NCBI GenBank assembly: GCA_902547175.1
Contig: CACCMS010000010.1
Location: 1-31,269 of the forward strand
DNA from: Rhodospirillaceae bacterium
GTDB lineage: Bacteria; Pseudomonadota; Alphaproteobacteria; TMED109; TMED131
Direction of reading: 5' to 3'
DNA length: 31,269 nt
Positions 23,267-31,269 of the stretch are shown here, piece after piece (the first letter of the stretch is position 1; every line of letters starts with the position of its first letter). A program made the position numbers and the translations under genes. The notes under the pieces are model-generated. The model saw nothing but the letters and a program-made list of their open reading frames with translations, did not search any database and was not told the DNA's origin.

Positions 23267-24739
23267 ATGAAAAAAAAAAAAAATATAATCACATTATGTT
23301 TTATTTGCTTAGCTACAAGTTTGTTCACAATAGATATGGGCATAATAACAATCTCATTTTCAGAAATTGAAAATTTTTTTTCTACCACCAACTCTGTAAC
23401 ATCTTGGGTTTTAACTGTTTTTTCAATTTCTTCAGCTATTGGTATAATTAGTTTAGGCTTTATGTCTAAAATATTTGGTAGAAAAAAAATTTATATACTA
23501 GGTATTTTAGGTTTTTCTTTTTTTTCTGCAATATGCGGTTTATCAAATAGCATTGAACAACTTCTTATTTGTAGATTTTTTCAAGGATATTTTGGTTCTG
23601 GTTTAATAGCTTTAAGTCAAGCATTTGTTGTAGATATTTTCTCAAAAGAAAATAGAAGTAAAGCTATATCAGCTTGGACATTCGGGTTACTTGCAGGCCC
23701 TGTTATTGGTCCTTTGCTAGGTGGTTTTTTGATTGAATTTTTTAATTGGCGATTTATATTTTTTATAAATTTACCACTGGGCTTAATTGCTTTTTTTGGA
23801 CTGAACCACTTTTTAAAAACCGAAAAACCTAAACCGTCAAGTAATATAAATTATTCAAGTTTTATTTTTTTGAGTATGTCTGTAGCTTGTTTGCAAATTT
23901 TTTTAGACAGAGGTGAACTAGAAGATTGGTTTTATTCTGAATTAATAATTTTTTTATTTTGTTTGTCAATAATATCTTTAGTTTTTTTTCTTTTAACTAA
24001 TTTTAATTCAAAAAATGCTCTGTTTTCTTTTTTACTATTTAAAGATAATTATTTTACAGGCGGAATAATATTTGCTTTTTTGTTTGGATTCATTCTTATA
24101 CCGCCTTTCATTTTAATACCAGTATATTTAACTGAAATACAAAGTTTTCCAATTTATTATGTTGGATTTATTTTAAGTTTATCAGGTTTAGGCGGCATGA
24201 TAGCAACCTTATTTACATCTAAAATTATATCTTACATAGGTAATGTAAAAACTATGTTATTAGGCCTTTTTATTTATATTACTGCTAATTTAGAAATAGT
24301 ATTTTGGAACTCTGATATTAGCACCAACCAAATTATAATTAATAGCCTATATAGAGGAATTTCTATTAGCACTTATTATGTTGCTTTAGCAAATATTACA
24401 TATACCACCCTACCTAATTATTTAAGAACTGAAGGTGCCAGTTTATTTCAGTTTTTAAGAACTATTGGAACAGGAGTTTCTATTGCTATATTTGTTACTT
24501 TTTTAAATAGATATTATTCTATAAGCTTTGAAGGTATAAGAAGTTTCCTTGATTATTCCAATATAGGCGTTTCACAATTTACAAATGTAGATGACTTTTT
24601 TTCTAATGATAAGATGATTATATTGCAAGAAATACAATATCAATCAAAAATTAGTTCATTTTTAAGTGACTTCTTTATATTATCATTGTCACCTTTAATT
24701 TTTTTACCATTTTTTTTGTTCTTCAGAAAAGAAAACTAA
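23267..24739 (+). CDS. MFS multidrug transporter, DHA2 (EmrB/QacA) type
   Basis: 490-residue inner-membrane proton antiporter of the 14-helix drug-efflux family. The first helix starts at about residue 6. Family motifs are seen: D-x2-IVTI-like FTIDMGIITISF in helix 1, SWVLTVFSISSAIGIISLGFMSKIFGRKKIYILG (motif A, loop 2-3), RFFQGYFGSGLIALSQAF (motif B region), and motif C as WTFGLLAGPVIGPLLGGFLIEFFNWRFIFFINLP, which defines the antiporter group. Many hydrophobic segments follow to the C-terminus. Substrate unknown; EmrB-like pumps often need an EmrA adaptor and TolC, and no emrA is in the window. The stop overlaps that of the RND gene by 4 bases. Codons 2-6 lie in a run of 14 A (23270-23283), so expression may vary by slippage. 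Confidence 0.9.
   Translation: MKKKKNIITLCFICLATSLFTIDMGIITISFSEIENFFSTTNSVTSWVLTVFSISSAIGIISLGFMSKIFGRKKIYILGILGFSFFSAICGLSNSIEQLLICRFFQGYFGSGLIALSQAFVVDIFSKENRSKAISAWTFGLLAGPVIGPLLGGFLIEFFNWRFIFFINLPLGLIAFFGLNHFLKTEKPKPSSNINYSSFIFLSMSVACLQIFLDRGELEDWFYSELIIFLFCLSIISLVFFLLTNFNSKNALFSFLLFKDNYFTGGIIFAFLFGFILIPPFILIPVYLTEIQSFPIYYVGFILSLSGLGGMIATLFTSKIISYIGNVKTMLLGLFIYITANLEIVFWNSDISTNQIIINSLYRGISISTYYVALANITYTTLPNYLRTEGASLFQFLRTIGTGVSIAIFVTFLNRYYSISFEGIRSFLDYSNIGVSQFTNVDDFFSNDKMIILQEIQYQSKISSFLSDFFILSLSPLIFLPFFLFFRKEN
23270..23283 (+). repeat. A14 homopolymer at codons 2-6 of the MFS gene
   Basis: Fourteen consecutive A bases follow the ATG directly. This is the longest single-base run I noticed in the window. 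Gain or loss of one base would shift the frame at the first codons. Confidence 0.9.
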
Positions 24740-27204
24740 ATCTTATATGGTTTAAATAGGCTCAACAATCTAGGCACTAAAGTTAAGGAAGCTAACAATG
24801 CTACTAGCATAGCCAAACTAGTTAATAAACCAAAGTAAATACTAGGTATAAAATTTGAAAAAACTAAAATTGAAAACCCTACAATTATAGTCAAAGTTGT
24901 ATAATATAATGCATATCCTATACTATTATGAGTCCTGACTAATGCTGTCTCATATTTTTTATGCTTTAAAAATTCATTCTTATGTCTAAAAATATAATGA
25001 ATGGTATTGTCGACTGCTATACCCATACTTATTGCTGCAATAGTAATAGTCATCATATCTAATGGTATATTTAATATGCCCATTAATCCTAAAACAGATC
25101 CAATAGATAATATATTTGGAACAAGAGCTATAAATGAAATCTTTAATGATCGAAACAATATTAAAAACATACAAAATAATACTAAAACTACTAGGCCTAA
25201 TGTTTTAATCTGTGAATTAAATAAACTTTGCAACATATTATTATATAAAATAAGAATATTAGATAATTTAATTTTATCAGGTTCAACATCTATTGCTTTA
25301 AAAGCTTCACTGTTAATCTTATTAATTAATAAGTTTCTCCTTAATGAAGGATCAGAATCTTTGACTCTTAAAGTGATTTTTGCCTGATTATACTCTGTGG
25401 ATATGTATGGGTTTAAGATAATTTCTTTATATTCTTCAGGAAGTTTTTCATAAAGCAATCCTAATTGAACACTATCTAGGTCATTCCCATTATTTAATGC
25501 TCTACCTATTTTCAAAATTGTAGCAAAAGAAAGAACAGTTCCAGTATGCTCTAAAGAGTCAAGGTAATTATGAAGTCTTTCAATTTTTTGCATTTTATCT
25601 CTAGTGAACCAATATTTTGGGTCATTAGAGACTTCATCAAATTCTTCGAAAATATCGGCAAATTCATCATCATCTATAATTTGTTCTGATTGCAATTTTA
25701 CTTCAGCATCAAAATCTAGGGTAACATCTAATAACGTAGTTCCTCCCAAGTCTTTGTCTATCACTTTCATACCCCTATGTATTTCTGTACTTGCTTTAAA
25801 ATAATCAATAAAACTATTCTCCACCTTTAATTTTGTTCCTCCAAAAATACTCAAAATAGTTAAAACAATAGCTATACAGAAAATTAGATTTTTATAATGA
25901 ATAGTAAAACTTGCTATTTTATTAGGTAAATTAAAAATTTTCTCAAAAGAAGTATCAGGTTTTAATACTTTAAACTGGTACATTAGTGCAGGAAACATGA
26001 TAAAGGTTAAAATTAAAGAAATTGTTACTCCAACGCTCATCATCCATCCAAAATTAATAACAGGTAATAAACCCGATAGAATTAATGAACTAAATCCTGC
26101 TATAGTAGTTATGACTGTAAAAAAGCAAGGTTTTATCATCTGCTTTACAGTATCTAATAAAAGCTTATCTTGATCTAGGTAGCCTTTGGAAGATAACTCT
26201 CTGTATCTTACTATTAAATGTATAGTTATTGCCATTGTTAGTATAAGTTGTAAAGAGATAAAATTAGAGGAAATAACTGTAACTTCCCAATTAAATATAC
26301 TAAAAATACCAGCTGTTATAATTACTGAGCAAAAACAAGTAATTATTGGCATCACTACCCATCTACTTTGCCTGAATATTAACATTAAAGTTAAAATTAA
26401 AAAAAATAATATTGCTATTCCAAAGACTTTTAAATCATTTTTAACATATGTAACTACATCATTTGCTATCATTGGTATACCGCCTAAATAAAGCTCTCCA
26501 TATTGTCTATACTCACTAACTATATTTCTTACATTTAAAATTAGTTCATTTTGATTTTTTCTTAGTTTATCTCTTTCTTTAGTAATATCTTGTTTTACCA
26601 GGTTAAAACTATTTAACTCACTATCATTTAAATTTCTTTCTTCTAATATATTTTGGTATTTTTGTTTCTCTTCTCTTAACTCAAGCAAAGTTTTATTTTC
26701 TTTAAGATTAATTAAAATTGCCGTAGTTTTAAAATCTTCACTTACTAGATTATTTTTGTATAAAGGGCTAGATATAAATTCTTCTTTTATAAGTGTCTCC
26801 TCTACTACATTATCTTTAACTGTTGGAACACCTTCTAAAATATCAACTAGTGATTTTTTTGAACTTAAAAGAAGAGGTACATTTAAGATGGTGGTAACAC
26901 TTTTTACAGGACTAAGTTTTTCCAAATCTTTAGTAATATCTTTTAAGTTCTTTTTTACTTCCTCTGATAGAAGATATTCATTAGGTTTAAATGCTATTAA
27001 CAGAAACTCTGATGACTTATACCTTTTATTTAATAACTGAAAATATTTTAAATCTTTATCTTTTTCTAAAATTAAAGTATCTGAAGAAGCATCTATTTTT
27101 AAGTTAACAGCAGAAAAGAAAAAAGTAACAGTTAAAGCCAACATCAATAAAATTATAATTTTAGAAAATTTAAAAATTATATTTTTATAAAATAAATCAA
27201 TCAT
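24736..27204 (-). CDS. RND-superfamily exporter (MMPL/HAE3-like, SSD type)
   Basis: 822-residue inner-membrane protein with the RND duplication: a helix at ~13-32, a large periplasmic loop, a five-helix bundle (~245-425), then a second copy with a helix near 437-457, a second loop and a final bundle to ~815. Conserved blocks include LEKDKDLKYFQLLNKRYKSSEFLLIAF after helix 1, LGGIPMIANDVVTYVKNDL before helix 2, and SMGIAVDNTIHYIFRH in helix 10 with the Asp used for proton relay. The first loop holds a Lys/Glu-rich coiled coil (~170-235). It belongs with the COG1033-like predicted exporters, which handle lipids or hydrophobic compounds, rather than the AcrB drug pumps. It starts 3 bases after the SbmA-like gene stop, indicating one operon. 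Cargo unknown. Confidence 0.88.
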   Translation of the reverse strand: MIDLFYKNIIFKFSKIIILLMLALTVTFFFSAVNLKIDASSDTLILEKDKDLKYFQLLNKRYKSSEFLLIAFKPNEYLLSEEVKKNLKDITKDLEKLSPVKSVTTILNVPLLLSSKKSLVDILEGVPTVKDNVVEETLIKEEFISSPLYKNNLVSEDFKTTAILINLKENKTLLELREEKQKYQNILEERNLNDSELNSFNLVKQDITKERDKLRKNQNELILNVRNIVSEYRQYGELYLGGIPMIANDVVTYVKNDLKVFGIAILFFLILTLMLIFRQSRWVVMPIITCFCSVIITAGIFSIFNWEVTVISSNFISLQLILTMAITIHLIVRYRELSSKGYLDQDKLLLDTVKQMIKPCFFTVITTIAGFSSLILSGLLPVINFGWMMSVGVTISLILTFIMFPALMYQFKVLKPDTSFEKIFNLPNKIASFTIHYKNLIFCIAIVLTILSIFGGTKLKVENSFIDYFKASTEIHRGMKVIDKDLGGTTLLDVTLDFDAEVKLQSEQIIDDDEFADIFEEFDEVSNDPKYWFTRDKMQKIERLHNYLDSLEHTGTVLSFATILKIGRALNNGNDLDSVQLGLLYEKLPEEYKEIILNPYISTEYNQAKITLRVKDSDPSLRRNLLINKINSEAFKAIDVEPDKIKLSNILILYNNMLQSLFNSQIKTLGLVVLVLFCMFLILFRSLKISFIALVPNILSIGSVLGLMGILNIPLDMMTITIAAISMGIAVDNTIHYIFRHKNEFLKHKKYETALVRTHNSIGYALYYTTLTIIVGFSILVFSNFIPSIYFGLLTSLAMLVALLASLTLVPRLLSLFKPYKI

Positions 27205-27207
27205 TCT

Positions 27208-28215
27208 TTAGATGTTTTGCTCAATAGTATCAGCCTTTTTTAACCTATTATATTCTAGATTTTTTTCAAACTCTCTTAATCTTTTCCAAACTGATAATAA
27301 TTCTACTATAGTGGCCCAGCTTTTGACCAAATATTGAAGAGAGCCTTCTACCCTGCCAAAAGCTCTGGTAATTTGTTGAACAAAACCTAATGTAATTGCT
27401 CCGGATACTATAGTAGGAGCCAAAGCTAAATAAGGAACAATTACCATTCCTTGAAAATAAGTCCATTTCACTGAGTTAAAATATAAATAATGAAAATATG
27501 ACTTAAAATGAATACCTCGAACTCTATTATATAATTGGCCTATTGTTGGAGGTGCAGCTCTAATTGGATCATCTTCTCCTAAAACTAGTTCTTTCCTGTA
27601 CCCAGCTTCTTCTTTTTGAATATCATATTCAATCCCTGGTAGTTTTATGCCTACAGCAGCTAAAATTACTGTACCTCCAAGGGCAGAAATAATAGCTACC
27701 CAAACAAGAGCATGGTCTACTTCTCCAATCCATGGTAAACTACTTACTTGCTTAGACAAACCCCATAAAATTGGCAAGAAAGCTGCTAATGTCATTATAC
27801 TGTCTAGTAAACCTACACCTAACCCTTCCATAATTCTAGCAAACTTTAAAGTATCTTCTTGTACTCTCTGAGAAGCACCTTCAGTCATTCTAGCGTTTTT
27901 CCACTGTTCATGATAATAATCTGCCATAGAAGTTCTCCACCTGAAGACCCAGTGACTTACTAAGAAACCAGTAAATACTGCTATAATAACCCATCCTCCT
28001 GCTACTTTTGCAAAAGAAAATAAATATGCTATGAACTCTTTTTCACTGACTGATCCAGGAGTAGTAAGAGCTTTTTGTAACGTATCATAAAACTCTCCAA
28101 ACCACTCATTAATTTTTACATCTAATTGAACTTGATACCAAGTTGATAATAGTATTACTAAAGTACCACCTATGCTCCATAAAAACCAATTCTTGTCAGT
28201 AAAAAATTTAAACAT
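27208..28215 (-). CDS. SbmA/BacA-like peptide transporter, short form
   Basis: 335-residue inner-membrane protein related to SbmA/BacA, the proton-driven importers of antimicrobial peptides (and, in symbiotic rhizobia, NCR peptides). Matches to E. coli SbmA run from the first helix: VSHWVFRWRTSMADYYHEQW, EGASQRVQEDTLKFA, MTLAAFLPIL, VGIKLPGIEYD, GYRKELVLGEDD, RAAPPTIGQLYN, FHYLYFN and SIVSGAITLGF-like sequence, then YLVKSWATIVELLSVWKRLREFE. E. coli SbmA has about 406 residues; the ~70 residues lacking here are the first N-terminal helices. The frame starts with a clean ATG and the first helix is intact, so this appears to be a natural short form. Its Gly, Ala, Trp and Val content is higher than neighbouring proteins. 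It is followed after 3 bases by the RND exporter gene. Confidence 0.9.
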   Translation of the reverse strand: MFKFFTDKNWFLWSIGGTLVILLSTWYQVQLDVKINEWFGEFYDTLQKALTTPGSVSEKEFIAYLFSFAKVAGGWVIIAVFTGFLVSHWVFRWRTSMADYYHEQWKNARMTEGASQRVQEDTLKFARIMEGLGVGLLDSIMTLAAFLPILWGLSKQVSSLPWIGEVDHALVWVAIISALGGTVILAAVGIKLPGIEYDIQKEEAGYRKELVLGEDDPIRAAPPTIGQLYNRVRGIHFKSYFHYLYFNSVKWTYFQGMVIVPYLALAPTIVSGAITLGFVQQITRAFGRVEGSLQYLVKSWATIVELLSVWKRLREFEKNLEYNRLKKADTIEQNI

Positions 28216-28260
28216 AAGTAAATAATACCATATAAAATTTTCTATATCATTTAAAAATAA

Positions 28261-29673
28261 TTAGTTACTGATTTTTTTAAAAGCATCAAGAGCTTTTTTT
28301 CTAGATAAAGTATAATCAATTATTGGATATGGGTAATCTAAACCTAAAGTAATATTAGCATCGCTTAAAATTTCTTTGCCCGCTAACCAAGGAGTAAAAA
28401 TAAACTTATTTGGTAGCTTAGCAATCTCAGGTACATACTTTCTAATATACAAAGCATCTTTATCAAATTTTTGACCTTGAGTAATTGGATTAAAAATTCT
28501 AAAAAATGGAGCGGCATCTGATCCTGTACCAGCAACCCATTGCCAGCTAGCACTGTTATTTGCAAGATCTGCATCTAATAAACAATCCCAAAACCATTTT
28601 TCACCTTCCTTCCAATGAATAAGTAAATTTTTCACTAGAAAAGAAGCCGTTATCATTCTTAACCTATTGTGCATATATCCTGTATCCCAAAGCTCTCTCA
28701 TTCCTGCATCTACAATTGGATAGCCTGTTTTACCCTTTTTCCATTTTAAAAGCAACTCATCATTTACGTTCCAATTTAATTTATTAAATTGTTCTTTTAA
28801 ATTTTGCTTATTAATTTTAGGAAAATGGTACAATAAATGATAAGAAAACTCTCTCCACCCTAATTCACTTAAAAAAGTTTCTTTATGTGAACCAAACATT
28901 TTTTTTTTAGCTTCATGCCATACTCTAAACGGCGAAATTTGACCCCAATGTAAATAAGCAGAAATTTTAGAAACACTATTTTTATTAGGAAAGTTTCTGC
29001 CTTCATTATAATCGCCTGCTCCATTTTGTAAAAAATTATTGAAAGTATTTTTTGCAGCAGCCTCTGATATATTCCATATTTTTTCAAACTTTGAATACCA
29101 TTTATCTTTACTGTTTTGAAAATTAAATTGATATATATTGTCCTTTTTTGAAAGTTTTAAGAAAAATAATTCTTTTGGTTTGTTAAAAGGTATTCTTGGT
29201 TGATCTGTTTCAAGACAACCTTTTTTGAAAAACGGAGTAAAGACTTTATAAAAGTTTCCACTTTTATTTTTAATTTTCCATGGTTCCCATAACAGACTAG
29301 AATTAAAAGACTTTGCAAAAACATTAAGTTTTATTATCTCTTTTTTTAAAAACGTATCTGCAACTATCCTATCTGGTTCATAGCATCTATTCCAGTAAAC
29401 ATATTTAATTTTTTCTTCTTTGATAATGTTAGTAATAATTCCTAGGCTGTCACCTTCTAAAATATTTAATTTTTGATTAATATCTTTATTTAATGAAATC
29501 AACGATTTCTCTAACCACCAATGACTGGCTTCTCCTATTTTATTATATTCCTCTAAACTTTTATCAAATATAAATAGAGGAATTATTCTTTTGTGTTTTG
29601 CTGCTTCTATTAGAGCTGGATTATCATCAAGTCTAAGATCTTTTCTAAACCATAAAATACATGTATCATTCAT
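28261..29673 (-). CDS. phrB: Deoxyribodipyrimidine photolyase (class I CPD type)
   Basis: 470-residue flavoprotein that splits UV-induced cyclobutane pyrimidine dimers using blue light. The N-terminal antenna domain begins ILWFRKDLRLDDNPALIEAAKH. The C-terminal FAD domain has the expected blocks: LSELGWREFSYHLLYHFP, GKTGYPIVDAGMRELWDTGYMHNRLRMITASFL, and LLDADLANNSASWQWVAGTGSDAAPFFRIFNP, which carries the Trp electron-transfer and FAD-binding residues. Length matches E. coli PhrB (472). A (6-4) or cryptochrome alternative is less likely given these blocks. It sits in a same-strand run, 32 bases after the GST gene and 45 bases before the SbmA-like gene. It fits a surface-water lifestyle. Confidence 0.95.
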   Translation of the reverse strand: MNDTCILWFRKDLRLDDNPALIEAAKHKRIIPLFIFDKSLEEYNKIGEASHWWLEKSLISLNKDINQKLNILEGDSLGIITNIIKEEKIKYVYWNRCYEPDRIVADTFLKKEIIKLNVFAKSFNSSLLWEPWKIKNKSGNFYKVFTPFFKKGCLETDQPRIPFNKPKELFFLKLSKKDNIYQFNFQNSKDKWYSKFEKIWNISEAAAKNTFNNFLQNGAGDYNEGRNFPNKNSVSKISAYLHWGQISPFRVWHEAKKKMFGSHKETFLSELGWREFSYHLLYHFPKINKQNLKEQFNKLNWNVNDELLLKWKKGKTGYPIVDAGMRELWDTGYMHNRLRMITASFLVKNLLIHWKEGEKWFWDCLLDADLANNSASWQWVAGTGSDAAPFFRIFNPITQGQKFDKDALYIRKYVPEIAKLPNKFIFTPWLAGKEILSDANITLGLDYPYPIIDYTLSRKKALDAFKKISN

Positions 29674-29705
29674 ATACTTTCTACGAACTGAATTAAAAAA
29701 AGGTT

Positions 29706-30314
29706 TTAGGTATTAATAGCTTTTTGAAAAGCTTCTCTCTCAATTATTAAATTCAAATAGTTTTTTATATTTATCATTTCATCAGGTACACATTTAAGTT
29801 TATCAGACATATACAATGAATGTCCTAACATAAAGTCCACTCCAGAGAACTTATCTATTAAGTATTTATTTTTTTCTAAAAGTTGATTTACAGGTAGCAA
29901 AGCTTTTGTTAAAAGATTTTTTGCCTGTCGCAGCACCTCTTCATTTCTTCTTTCTTCTGGTAATATTAAGGTATGAACTACTATAGTATTCATAGGCGGC
30001 ATTATCATGCCTTCACAATAATGAAACCATTGTAAATAATTCGGAAAAGCTGGATCAGATACTTCTGGTTTAAGTTCACCATTACTATGTCTAGCTATTA
30101 AATATTCTACAATAGCTCCTGACTCATATATAGTAATTTCTTCATCCTCTAAAACTGGCACCCTTCCTAAAGGATGCCTTTTTCTATGCTCATCTGACTT
30201 AAGCTCCGATGGATGAAATTTAATTTTATTTAGATTATATTCTAATTGTAATTCTTCAAGAAGCCATAATACTCTTTGAGCTCTTGAATTACTACTGAAA
30301 TGCAAAGTCAACAT
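29706..30314 (-). CDS. Glutathione S-transferase
   Basis: 202-residue cytosolic GST. The thioredoxin-like N-terminal domain (1-80) starts MLTLHFSSNSRAQRVLWLLEEL, followed by RHPLGRVPVLEDEE (cis-Pro loop) and ESGAIVEYL with the glutathione-binding Glu-Ser pair. The helical C-terminal domain begins near residue 85 and contains YLQWFHYCEGMIMPP and, later, FSGVDFMLGHSLYM, the usual folding-motif position with Asp. The active-site residue near the N-terminus is a Ser or Asn (HFSSNSRAQR), consistent with beta or theta-like bacterial forms. It probably conjugates or reduces electrophiles or peroxides with glutathione. It lies 37 bases after the regulator gene and 32 before the photolyase gene, probably in one operon. 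Confidence 0.92.
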   Translation of the reverse strand: MLTLHFSSNSRAQRVLWLLEELQLEYNLNKIKFHPSELKSDEHRKRHPLGRVPVLEDEEITIYESGAIVEYLIARHSNGELKPEVSDPAFPNYLQWFHYCEGMIMPPMNTIVVHTLILPEERRNEEVLRQAKNLLTKALLPVNQLLEKNKYLIDKFSGVDFMLGHSLYMSDKLKCVPDEMINIKNYLNLIIEREAFQKAINT

Positions 30315-30351
30315 ATATTAATTTTACAGTTTTTTTTTATAATTTAAAGTC

Positions 30352-31269
30352 TTAATTGTCAGGATCAATATATCCTGAGAGACCTCTAACATTTTCATTA
30401 AATTTAAGATTTTTATGTATTGGAGGGAAAGCCCTTTGTCTGCAGTTTTCTCTTTCACATGTTCTACATGATAGTCCTGTAGGTACAGAATATTTTTCAT
30501 CTAAATTATCAGCATAAATACAATCTTTACTATGACTAATATCAAAACCTAATCCTATGGAAAAAAAAGTTTCTGGAGAACGATAATCTCCAATTCTTTT
30601 ACTAACAGTTCTAGCAAGGCATACAAAAGTTTTTCCATCTAGCATTTTTGATAACTGTACTTTAATTTTTCCAGGATTAAGGAATGCAGAATAGACATTC
30701 CACCTAGGACACGCTACGGAATATCTAGGTATTTTTAATCCAGACAAAGAGAATCTTTTTGATACGTTACCAGCTATATCTACCCTCATAAAATGAAATG
30801 GGATACCCTCATTGCCAGGTTTTTGTAATGTAGTAAGTCTATGGCAAACCTGTTCAAAAGAAGTTTCGTATCTATTAGAAAGCATATCAATATCATATCT
30901 GTGTTTCTTAGAATATTTTAAAAAACTGTCATATGGCATTAATAAGCATGATGCAAAATAATTTGCCAACACTGTTTTTCCTAATGCTAATGTATTATTA
31001 TCAGTAATACCCTCTTTTTCAAGCTTAGCCTCAATACTATCTTTGCCTATAATTAACCCTAATTGATGAGCAATTAAAAATTCTTTACTTTCCCTAGAAA
31101 GCGCATTAGAAATTTTTAAAATTTTTTTTTCGGCTATATATTTTTTAACAAAATTATTTTGTAAATTTTCTTCTTCAAATTTAATTTGAATAGAAAATTT
31201 TTTTTCTAAAAAATCAATCATACTCCTAAGTCTATTTCCGTTATTGAAATCAATTGCAGGTAATTCTTT
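30352..31269 (-). CDS. ScfR/RamB-like transcriptional regulator, N-terminus off right edge
   Basis: About 305 codons are seen. The reading frame stays open upstream of the Met at 31221 to the window end (KELPAIDFNNGNRLRS), so the usual start and the N-terminal XRE-type helix-turn-helix should lie outside. The visible part has the IrrE-like domain, with the HExxH zinc motif degenerate (AHQLGLIIG), then ANYFASCLLMPYDSFLK and SNRYETSFEQVCHRLTTLQKPG, and the DUF2083 C-terminal domain: FHFMRVDIAGNVSKRFS, VACPRWNVYSAFLNPGK, and Cys-rich LSCRTCERENCRQRAFPP. Relatives such as RamB and PrpR/ScfR sense short-chain acyl-CoA and control acetate, propionate or glyoxylate metabolism. It is the first visible gene of the same-strand run with gst, phrB, the SbmA-like and RND genes. 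Confidence 0.88.
   Translation of the reverse strand, partial: KELPAIDFNNGNRLRSMIDFLEKKFSIQIKFEEENLQNNFVKKYIAEKKILKISNALSRESKEFLIAHQLGLIIGKDSIEAKLEKEGITDNNTLALGKTVLANYFASCLLMPYDSFLKYSKKHRYDIDMLSNRYETSFEQVCHRLTTLQKPGNEGIPFHFMRVDIAGNVSKRFSLSGLKIPRYSVACPRWNVYSAFLNPGKIKVQLSKMLDGKTFVCLARTVSKRIGDYRSPETFFSIGLGFDISHSKDCIYADNLDEKYSVPTGLSCRTCERENCRQRAFPPIHKNLKFNENVRGLSGYIDPDN

Noticed and set aside
25001..25387. 128-residue plus-strand frame
   Set aside because: It is the complement of the second membrane bundle of the RND exporter and lacks any family resemblance of its own.
27208..28215. SbmA-like gene as a 5'-truncated pseudogene
   Set aside because: It is shorter than E. coli SbmA, but it begins with ATG, has an intact first helix and no internal stop; short natural forms are more likely than decay.

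Overview
The window looks like a piece of a streamlined, very AT-rich marine alphaproteobacterial genome. The evidence for this is the strong A/T bias with Lys/Asn/Ile-rich proteins, an almost gapless layout with many overlapping or abutting genes, and several alphaproteobacterial signatures: a PopZ-like (DUF2497) gene between tolC and valS, a bactofilin/M23 peptidase pair, and an ScfR/RamB-like regulator. A SAR11-neighbour, HIMB59-like or AEGEAN-169-like lineage would fit, but I cannot fix the taxonomy from sequence alone. No stretch over 300 bases lacks a gene; the longest gaps are about 90 to 110 bases. I saw no CRISPR array, insertion sequence, phage gene, rRNA or clear intrinsic terminator.

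Layout. (1) 1-6270, all minus strand: OYE-type flavin oxidoreductase, a small tail-anchored protein, a Pcm-like methyltransferase, TolC, PopZ-like protein and valyl-tRNA synthetase (3' end cut by the left edge). (2) 6324-8043, plus strand: a promoter, tRNA-Cys, then a thiolase-fold protein overlapping a DUF35 protein; both proteins lack the residues that define their classical activities. (3) 8044-12188, minus strand: queF, a gmhA-like SIS isomerase, a PNPOx-fold protein, an enoyl-CoA hydratase, a haloalkane-dehalogenase-like hydrolase and a Sel1-like secreted protein. (4) 12259-14463, plus strand: an overlapping trio of an exported superoxide-reductase-like protein, a DUF3108 protein and a quinone oxidoreductase.

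(5) 14464-17655: a secreted acetamidase/formamidase with a small exported protein behind it, divergent from an orphan ABC-type substrate-binding protein. (6) 17676-21434, an envelope cluster: epimerase, membrane-anchored M23 peptidase and bactofilin on the minus strand, divergent from a glycosyltransferase broken at poly-A tracts, then a small conserved protein. (7) 21531-24739: iron-type alcohol dehydrogenase, MsrA, and a DHA2-type MFS transporter that begins with a run of 14 A. (8) 24736-31269, minus strand: a putative operon of ScfR-like regulator (5' end cut by the right edge), GST, photolyase, SbmA/BacA-like transporter and RND exporter.

Recurring themes are envelope construction, redox and stress protection (SORL protein, MsrA, OYE, GST, photolyase), and CoA-linked or amide catabolism. 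The most unusual items are the glycosyltransferase with two apparently extra A bases, the superoxide-reductase-like operon, the secreted amidase with an orphan receptor, a hairpin that pairs fully only in minus-strand RNA, and the thiolase/DUF35 pair without its classical catalytic or zinc residues.
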